From: Adiantum capillus-veneris
Lineage: Eukaryota > Streptophyta > Polypodiopsida > Polypodiales > Pteridaceae
Length of the DNA: 64,000 nucleotides
Assembly: GCA_014529385.2 (NCBI GenBank)
Contig: CM043969.1
Coordinates: 69,140,676-69,204,675, forward strand
Reading direction: 5' to 3'
In this document: piece by piece, positions 57,040-64,000 of the stretch
How the letters are laid out: each line of letters opens with the position of its first letter
Position numbering within the stretch: position 1 is the first letter of the stretch
The notes under the pieces: model-generated
Seen by the model: only the letters and a program-made list of their open reading frames with translations
Database searches by the model: none
What the model was told of the DNA's origin: nothing
Program-made: the position numbers and the translations under genes

Positions 57040-57926
57040 ATGGCAGAACAAAGAAGACCGCTAGAAAGGTTTACAAAGTCCTAGAGGAGTCAAATAAACA
57101 TGAAGAGAACCAAGAGGAACCAATTGCCAATCCAAAATCACAGAAGGTTGAGTGAGTTCCAAAACCTCATCACAGGCCCATTGCTAGGAAGAGAATGAAT
57201 TATCACGTGAAATCTTTGAGGGAGATCAAGAAAGCACAAATATCTACTTGTCTTCTTATCCCTAGGTTGCCCTTCATGAGAGTAGTCAAGGAGATGTCAA
57301 ACAGAATGGTTAGTATGATGAGAAGTAAATTTTTTGTTTCAGTAAAGTGGAAATCTCAAGCCTTGATGTGCCTTCAGGAGGCTGTTGAAGATTTCTTAAT
57401 TCATTTCATCAATGATAGCTACATTACAGCTACATTTTCTCACAGGGTCACACTCATGAGCAAAGATTTTGTGCTTGTGTCAAGGCTGAGGTACAAGTTT
57501 GACAAGGCTCTGGAGCCAATTCCTAGTGAGGGTCTTAGGGCCTACCAAATTTTAAAAATTCCTCTTGCCATGCAGCAAAAGAAGTCAGGGGTTGTCATTG
57601 AAGATATTACACACCAGTATGAGACAAGAATGGCCAAGGATATCAAAGCAAGCAAGGAGGTTGAGAGGGAGCAAGACATGATATCAAAAGATGCTATCCT
57701 TATAGACCAAGAAAATTTTTTAAGAGCATCCAACTCCCTACTTTATGAAAAAGTTACAGGCCAAATGCTTGTGGATGTCTCCATGTATGGGGATGAGGAG
57801 GTAAACTGTGACATATCCCCTCAGGACACAAGGATGCTTGTAAACCCAAACATTGAGGTTGGAGATAATTTGATATTTATCTGCCTTAGGGTACAAGGGC
57901 CTCATTGGGGGATGTATTTTCTTTGA
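57040..57926 (+). CDS. CENH3/H3-like histone fold joined to a Ulp1-like N-terminal region
   Basis: In one frame, 57,045 onward reads RTKKTARKVYKVLEESNKHE, like the H3/CENH3 tail MARTK.TARK; the ATG at 57,040 is one base out of frame. After a stop at 57,153 the frame reads VPKPHHRPIARKRM (compare KKPHRYRPG). A 243-codon ATG frame then runs 57,195-57,926. Its residues 7-105 follow histone H3: LREIKKAQ, LLIPRLPFMRVVKEM, W52KSQALMCLQEAVEDFL and HRVTLMSKDFVLVSRL. LLIP, the Trp before helix 2, QEA.ED and RVTLM.KDF favour CENH3 over canonical H3. Loop 1 is about 8 residues longer than in H3. Residues 110-243 lead to DNLIFICLRVQGPHWG, which resembles the His region of Ulp1/C48 proteases. A frameshift follows (CIFFDLRCL in the next frame). 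Probably inactive as it stands; alternatively a spliced gene. Confidence 0.65.
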
Positions 57927-58790
57927 CCTCAGGTGTCTTATGAGGGATCTTTCAGAGGCTATGGCTATGCAAGTATCCATACTTGATCCTCTAGTGACAT
58001 TGTGCCTATTCAACAAGTAGGGAAACCTTTCAAATTCTTTTGAATAATTCAATGTAATGATATGCAATCACATAATCTACCCCTATGTTGAAGCATAAGT
58101 CTTAACTCCTAACATTTTTTTAGATTTTGTGGCGTTCCTAGCTAATTGTTATTTTCTTGTAGAGGCCATTGGAGTCTTATTATCTTCATTATCTTGGAGA
58201 AAGATGTTATATTTATGAATTTATCGTCAAATATTCATGGAAGAAGTAAACTATAAGTCTAAAGTATGATTTATGCATACTTGATGACCCCTTGGCTTTT
58301 GTTAGTATCTCTTTGAGTGATGTTTGCTTGCAATGCTTTCAGACTTATTGTTAGTGCTTCCAAACTTATCTTTGGTCATCTGAGTACCACAAATAAGGAT
58401 TACAATATAGAATCTTTCAAGTACTACAATCAAAAGGTGCCTTTACAAACAGACTCAACATCTTGTGGATGGAGGGTGCTTGCCAATGCATGGAGAGTCA
58501 GTGGGGAGAGCCAGTGGATCAAGAAAAAGGGCACCTCAAGGGCCAATACAAAGGGGGCCGTCTCATGGTAAAGCAAGGGAAAGAGGCCGGGTAGGGCAAG
58601 TGTAGCCGGGCAGCCAAATTGAGCGGAAAAATAAGGATTACAATATAGAATCTTTCAAGTACTATAATCAAAAGGTGCCTTTACAAACAGACTCAACATC
58701 TTGTGGATGGAGGGTGCTTGCCAATGCATGGAGATATCTTGAGTCAAGGTGCAGGATGACTACAGTCACTATAAGTGTACATCACATATT
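57927..58790 (+). pseudogene. Ulp1-like (C48) Cys-box region, partly duplicated
   Basis: The next frame after HWG reads GCIFFDLRCLMRDLSEAMAM then SILDPL, as expected around the catalytic Asp region. At 58,391-58,496 and again at 58,629-58,734 the sequence encodes YNIESFKYYNQKVPLQTDST then SCGWRVLANAW. This matches the Ulp1 Gln...(D)CG box, with Ser where Asp often precedes Cys. The second copy continues RYLESRCRMTTVTI. Ulp1-type domains are desumoylating proteases, also carried by some plant Mutator-like elements. The spacer between copies (58,497-58,628) is unrelated. Confidence 0.5.
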
Positions 58791-58890
58791 CTATTGATTT
58801 TTTTTTACTTCTAACTTATGTACTTATGTTCTTTGATTTTTTTTCTATTAGTTATAGTTGCATGAATAATCAGAGTCTTAGGTCACATGG

Positions 58891-59447
58891 GTGAAAGAGA
58901 AGGTTGTTTCTATGGTCTTGGAAAGATCTATAAACCCAAATGATCTAGACTCTCTTATGGCACCAAATCCAGATGATCCAAAATCTCCTATTCCACCAAA
59001 GAAAGGTAAATCCACCAAGGGTTTGATTGCAAAGAAAAAGGAGGACAAGAAGAAGAGCCATGCAAAGAGGAGCCCTGCAAAGAAGAACCCTACTAAGAGG
59101 ACTTCTACCAAGAGGAAGAGCCCCACCAAGAAGAAAAGCCCTACAAAAAGAAAACCAGAAGAAAAGGGCCCTCCATTCCATTCACCATTGTTATTCAAGG
59201 TTCTCAAGCATCGTTCAACTAAGAACAGTAAGAGAGAATGCCTGGCTCACCTTTCAAACTTCTAGTCATGTTGCCAAAGAAGGTTGCCAAGTCTCCCAAG
59301 CCAACCACCCCTCAGGAATCCAAAGCACCACCCCCCATAGAACCCACTGCTAAGACCCCCATGTCAAGCCCTGAGGAGCCCAATACATCACCCCCACAGA
59401 ACCTAACTCACCACCACCCCCTCTTGAACCGACTTCATCATGAGTGA
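58891..59447 (+). CDS. Lys/Pro-rich SPxKK-repeat protein segment (histone H1-like tail)
   Basis: The frame opens after an AG that could be a splice acceptor (..GAGTCTTAG, then VTWVKEKVVSMVLERSINPN). It continues PDDPKSPIPPKKGKSTKGLI, then KRSPAKKNPTKRTSTKRKSP and SPTKKKSPTKRKP. Repeated S/N-P-x-K-K/R motifs are typical of linker-histone tails that bind the DNA minor groove. The frame ends at 59,265; a second frame, 59,238-59,447, continues with KKVAKSPKPTTPQESKAPPP, suggesting a frameshift. First in-frame ATG at 58,915. May be the last exon of the histone-fold/Ulp1 gene. Confidence 0.55.
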
Positions 59448-59756
59448 TTACTCCACAAAGCTATGTACATTTTTGTTCATTTTTTGTCCATATGAACATG
59501 CACTCTTTGGTGGTTCATAATTTGTACTTCAAAATTAATACCAACTATTTGATTCTTGACTGTGTATCATGGTGTTATTTAGATTTAAAACCACATAAAT
59601 AATGATCACAACAAAGTTGAAAAGACACGTAAATTTACAAAATGTAATGATTACAATATTGAACTCTTGTTTTGCCAATTCCTTGCAAGTGTCTCAAATA
59701 CAACTCTCTTTGGGGAAGACATGTGATGCAAGAGGTTGAATTCTACATCCTTGTGC

Positions 59757-60363
59757 TCACAACACCACTTTGAATCTATACTCAGCAGATGTTTTATCAA
59801 GAAACTCAAGAGATTCTCTAACATCATATAGTCTCCAATTTTTTGTTACTATCATCCTTATATGCTCAGTGTATGGATGGACTATGACCTTTAGTTCAAA
59901 CTCTAGACAATTTTCCTCAGAGTCGAGAGGAACCCAACTACCTAGCTTGCTTCTCCATCTCATATAGTCATAGCCTAGAACTAATATCTGACGACGTAAT
60001 TGGTATGAGATAGAAGTAGAATTTGGGCTTACTTTACAACTGATATTATTGCCAATATGGAAAGTTTCTTTGGTACTCCATACTTCTCCAAGTGCAGTTG
60101 CCAGTTCAGTCATAGAAAGTCTTCTATTAAGCCACATCGTCTTTGTCCTCTACAAATCCATTGTTTTGAAACATGCCACAAAGGCATGTTTAGGCAAGCA
60201 CCATTGAACTTTAATCCTTCTTAAAACCCTACCAGGAGACATAGCTTTAAGGATGTCTTCTTTGATCTTGGATTTGAAGCTTGATATAGTACGCGCATCC
60301 AGAGATTCCCAATCAAGTGATCTTATGGTGGGAACGGGTAATTGGTGTAGTTCTTCATATGCA
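59757..60363 (-). CDS. Unrecognised minus-strand protein segment
   Basis: An upstream portion reads AYEELHQLPVPTIRSLDWES..ILKAMSPGRVLRRIKVQWCL and, after one in-frame stop, continues as the 126-codon frame 60,137-59,757 (MWLNRRLSMTELATALGEVW..YDYMRWRSKLGSWVPLDSEE..YRFKVVL). The retained frame across the stop suggests genuine former coding. No family recognised. Confidence 0.4.
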
Positions 60364-60799
60364 CCTTCACTTTATGGAACCCTGTATTTTGAAAAAAGAC
60401 AAACAAATCCATTGTTTTGTAGAAAGAAGTCCACAAGTTAATATGGAGAAGGAGATGCAAGTCAGGGTGTGTCATGCATTGTCAAGGGTGAAAAAGCTTA
60501 TGAAAACCTTACATGCATGTGTGGATGTTGAAGAGGATTGTAACTTGGAAGGTTGGGACAACCATGATGACATGGATATCATGGATGTTTGGTCTTGGTT
60601 TGATGTGAGTGATACATGTCATGATGGTGATAATGTTGATCCATGGCCTTTTTGTTTGTATGACATGAGCCTTGATGGTTGGAGCTCAATTGTGATTGAT
60701 GATTGTCCTTATAACTTTGAAGGAAGCCATTATGTGTGCACGATGGATGCAAGGGATAATGATTTTCCATTTGATCGTGGTAAGGGTATATGGTGTTGA
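60317..60799 (+). CDS. Unrecognised Asp/Trp/Cys-rich ORF
   Basis: 160 codons. From about residue 43 it reads MEKEMQVRVCHALSRVKKLM then acidic repeats such as GWDNHDDMDIMDVWSWFDVS and MSLDGWSSIVIDDCPYNFEG. No domain recognised. The first 40 residues overlap antisense to the 59,757-60,363 segment, so the ATG near 60,440 is a more likely start. Confidence 0.35.
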   Translation: MILWWERVIGVVLHMHLHFMEPCILKKDKQIHCFVERSPQVNMEKEMQVRVCHALSRVKKLMKTLHACVDVEEDCNLEGWDNHDDMDIMDVWSWFDVSDTCHDGDNVDPWPFCLYDMSLDGWSSIVIDDCPYNFEGSHYVCTMDARDNDFPFDRGKGIWC

Positions 60800-61850
60800 T
60801 TCATTTGTACATGATGTATCTTTGTATATAAGCTTTTGCATAGTCTACTGCTAAGCATGCTCTAGCAGACTGGGGGTTTGGTAAACTATATTGCGCGCAT
60901 TTTGAGAACCCTATTTTCTGTAAATTTGTACATACAGACATGACGCTTGATGTCAAATGTGTGTGTGGGCTTTCTTTTTGTGGGGTTTTTATCTTGCTTT
61001 AGCAAGCACATGTACATGCACTGCAAGTCGTTAGTCTAGCACCAGCTGTCGGGCCACTGTAAGTGTCCGTGAGTGAGTTTTTTGAAGGGAGACTTGTATA
61101 TAATTGAAACTCATGTATAAACTTAAAAAATTTCATCTAAACTCTAAAAAAATTGCAGGTTTGAGCTTGTGGTGCCTCCTTGATGGTTTCTAATTGCAAT
61201 TTTTGCCCTTGCCTTGCCTACTCTAAGTGTAGTCGTGTCGGGACAGCTCTCTGTTCGTGTCAATTTTGCATGTAGCAGCATGTCGATTCAATTTTGGCCA
61301 TCTTCAGCTTTCTTGCCATTCATTTCTCAAGATTTCTCTCAAGCTTTAAAGTGACCCTTGAAGTTGTGCTCTTCAGGTTATGGCTAAGTTCTCTGCAGGG
61401 TTATGGCTATGGTAGCCTAGTGGTAAATTGTGTGCAGATAGATTGGGAGGACATGTATCTATGAATTGTGGAATTGATGTTGAATTTGTGGGTTTTTGAT
61501 GTTCAATTGTGAAAGGGAAAGCTATAGTCTTCATATGCATTGGTTGGCGTGTGTTGTAAATCCGTGCCTTAACAGGGTTTTGCTCCTATGTGACATAGTC
61601 TCTTGGGTGGGCGACGGCCAGTAAATTCCCAAGAGGACTACTCTTGTTGGATCTATGGTGTTTCAAATGGGCTTTCCGAATCTTTTTGTTCTCGTAGTGC
61701 CCTTTCAATGCTCTTGGGTGACATCGCTTTAGAGGTGTTCCAGTTTTCTTGTTTCCCAACAACGTCTGGAAGGACAAGGGAAAGGCTAAGAAGGCAGATA
61801 GATGAATGGCAAGAGTAGAGGACCCTCGCGGCCAAGATCAGTAAGTATAT
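60800..61850. other. Intergenic, no gene seen
   Basis: Short opposing frames at 61,586-61,835 match nothing known. No repeats or RNA motifs recognised. Confidence 0.45.
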
Positions 61851-63540
61851 AACAAAGAAGATTCTAGAGAGGCTTCAATTCTTAGGACAAGAACCATTCA
61901 ATGGATTTTTCCTAAGGCTCCAGAGGCTATGGAGAAGGAACTCCCAAAGAAGAAATCTAGTAAGGGAGATTCTAGGAAAGAACCCAAAGAACCAGCAAAG
62001 GGCTCAAAGGATTGCTAGGAGAAGGGTGTCCAACAAGTCAAGGTAAACTTGGATGAGGCTGATAAATTGGAAATGGGGACAAACAATATTGAAAGGTAGC
62101 AATCCAATTCCCTACAAAATAATCCATTAGCTAGATGATGTAAAAGGTCAGCAAAGCCATGGCACTATGAGGACATTTATCTAGAAGGGAGATCATCGAG
62201 TTCAAATAGTAGATCTAGAAATGAATAAGATCAGATCTATATCAAGGTTTGTGATAAGATTTAGAGGCTAGCTATTATATTGGATGGCATTAAAAATACT
62301 TTGCTAGAGGCTATTAGTTTTATCAAGAAGCAAAGGAAAAAAGAACCAGATATAATGGTAGTGGATTTGTTTGAGATAAAAGATGATGAATTATTGATCA
62401 TCTAGATTGATTATGAGATCAAAAAATAGTGGGAGTTACTCTCAGGGGATGGTTGTGCTAGTGTTAACATTCTAGGGGAGCATGTTAAATAGAGATTGAG
62501 AATTCATGAAATGAAACCGACTCCTTTTAGAATTCAAACGACAGAATAGCAGATAGTGAAGGCTAGTGATCTAGTTTAAAATTATTAGATTAGGATAGAT
62601 TTTGAGAAGGTTAAAACCATTTTCTTGCCATTAGATGTGCAAGGGGTTTATAGTATGTTATTAGGAAGGCCATGGATCAAAAGTGTGAGAGTCATACATG
62701 ACTATGTAGGACAAACACTGACAATCCAATGACCCAATGGTAGAATTCAAGTAAAGACAAACAATACGAGAAGTTGGAAAAGGAAATTGAAGCTAGAAGA
62801 GCTATGTAGGAAATATGGAACAAAGAAGATTGAACAAATGATAGCATCCATAAACATATTTTCCATAATGGAGATAGATTTAAATGCAGTTCTTTTGGAT
62901 CATAAGAGGGCAGAATAGCAAAGACAACAATATCCAAAAAAAACCACTAATTTAAATCCAAGTGAAATACCAGTGAATTTGAATGGTAGACCGTGGAAAA
63001 TCCAGGAAGCCAGACTACGAGATGTGCCAAATCACATGAAGAGCATATCGGTAATCGATTATTTACTAAAGGCAAGATTCATTTTACTAAGGTGGCAAGT
63101 AGCGACTGATTGTTCCCTATAATGGTTGTTTCAAAGAAAGTTGGGAAACGTAGGGTCTATGGGGATAATTATAGGAAGCCGAATGGTCATACCATCAAAG
63201 ATCCATTTCCTTTGCCATTCATAGATATGATGCTATATGAGATAGTAGGCCATGAAATGTAGAGCTTCATGGATGGGTATAGTGGGTACAATCAGCTATA
63301 GTTATCACCATAAGATAGGGTGAAAATGACATTCATCACTAAATGGGGAGCTTTCGCGTTTTTGGTAATGCCACTTGGGTTATGTAATGCTTAGCAACCT
63401 TTCAGAGATGTATGGTGGGCATCTTCAATGAGTTTTTACATAAATTTCTGGTGATATTTGTGGACAATTTTTTAGTTCTCTCAATTGAAGACATGCATCT
63501 CCTATTTCTAGACATGGTATTTAAAATATATAGAGTGTTT
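61850..63540 (+). pseudogene. Decayed Ty3/gypsy element D: protease and RT
   Basis: Protease traces: LLSGDGCASVNILGEHVK near 62,435-62,490 and LPLDVQGVYSMLLGRPWIKS near 62,626-62,685. RT: RRVYGDNYRKPNGHTIKDPF then PLPFIDMMLYEIVGHEM (63,150-63,260), FMDGYSGYNQL, DRVKMTFITKWGAFAFLVMP then LGLCNA. Many stops sit at Gln codons (CAG to TAG), the signature of cytosine deamination. It resembles gypsy-A (DG-A protease, DGYSGYNQ) rather than the chromoviruses. No LTR seen. Confidence 0.75.
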
Positions 63541-64000
63541 GACAGATGTAGCTGCTAGCCGACGACACCTAGTCAAGCCTAAAATTTTGATATAATCCAT
63601 CTTATTTCTCTTGAAAAGCCTTTTAAAAGCGACATTATGATTTTTGAGCCGAATGTTGTACATTCAGAGCATCGCGTTCCTTATCTTTTGCTCTTTCATT
63701 TAACTATAACCATTCTCAACCTTGTTATCTACATATTTGAGTGAAAAAATGGTTTTTTTAATAAATATTTTGACCTTAGGAGAGTGTTCCTAGACCATAC
63801 GGAAACCTACCTGGACTGTTCTATTGTAGTTTTTAGGATCTAGACCATGATGGATCAAGATTTTGGTACCTTTTTGGATGACCTCCAGACTTTGTAGATT
63901 AGTGTCCTTAGGCCTATTATAGTTTCAGAATCTCCTAAAGTTTTGTTGCATTCCAAGTTCATTTGGTCGACAAAATGGTGTGATGACCTAGAGCAGCGAG
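63541..64000. other. No recognisable gene
   Basis: Continues past the RT remnant with no readable frame; probably more decayed element or intergenic sequence. Confidence 0.4.

Overview
This is a piece of a repeat-rich land-plant nuclear genome. The evidence is a spliced plant-type gene, a chloroplast antenna (Lhca2-like) pseudogene, a plant SYP5 syntaxin pseudogene, chromoviruses primed by initiator tRNA-Met, a Ty1/copia element and many (CT/GA)n tracts. The species cannot be fixed from sequence alone. A large-genome fern, lycophyte or gymnosperm would fit, but this is inference.

Layout. 1-1.3 kb: the 3' end of a decayed Ty3/gypsy element and its LTR. 3.8-7.3 kb: the one clearly intact gene, a four-exon PRXL2B-like thioredoxin-fold (prostamide/prostaglandin F synthase-type) protein, with a MITE in intron 1. 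8.2-10.7 kb: a tandem copy of that gene with destroyed splice sites, no last exon and a retroposon insertion. 12.4-22 kb: a minus-strand Ty3/gypsy element (gypsy-A) with an extra retropepsin-like reading frame downstream of integrase. 22-34.4 kb: a plus-strand Ty1/copia element. Its RT is split by a complete minus-strand chromovirus (gypsy-B, 24,253-32,837) with paired LTRs and an exact initiator-Met PBS.

34.4-52.4 kb: a tandem chromovirus array (gypsy-C) of the form LTR-internal-LTR-internal-LTR. Its middle LTR is split by a 5.3-kb insert with imperfect inverted CGAGC-rich ends and a 13-16 bp flanking repeat. The insert carries a SYP5 syntaxin pseudogene, a Lhca2-like pseudogene, palindromes and an unrecognised ORF, so it looks like a gene-capturing DNA transposon.

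52.4-56.3 kb: a decayed unrecognised minus-strand gene and very long (GA/CT)n tracts. 56.5-59.5 kb: the most unusual locus. It has a TATA region with duplicated near-palindromes, then an ORF whose first ~105 residues are a CENH3/H3-like histone fold and whose C-terminus enters a Ulp1-like (C48) protease region. Ulp1-like Cys-box fragments and a histone-H1-like SPxKK tail follow. 59.7-60.8 kb: unrecognised coding-like segments. 61.8-63.5 kb: another decayed Ty3/gypsy element.

Only the PRXL2B-like gene looks fully functional. The rest is mostly layered transposon insertion and decay, with two candidates for something new: the histone-fold/Ulp1/SPxKK locus and the gene-capturing insert.
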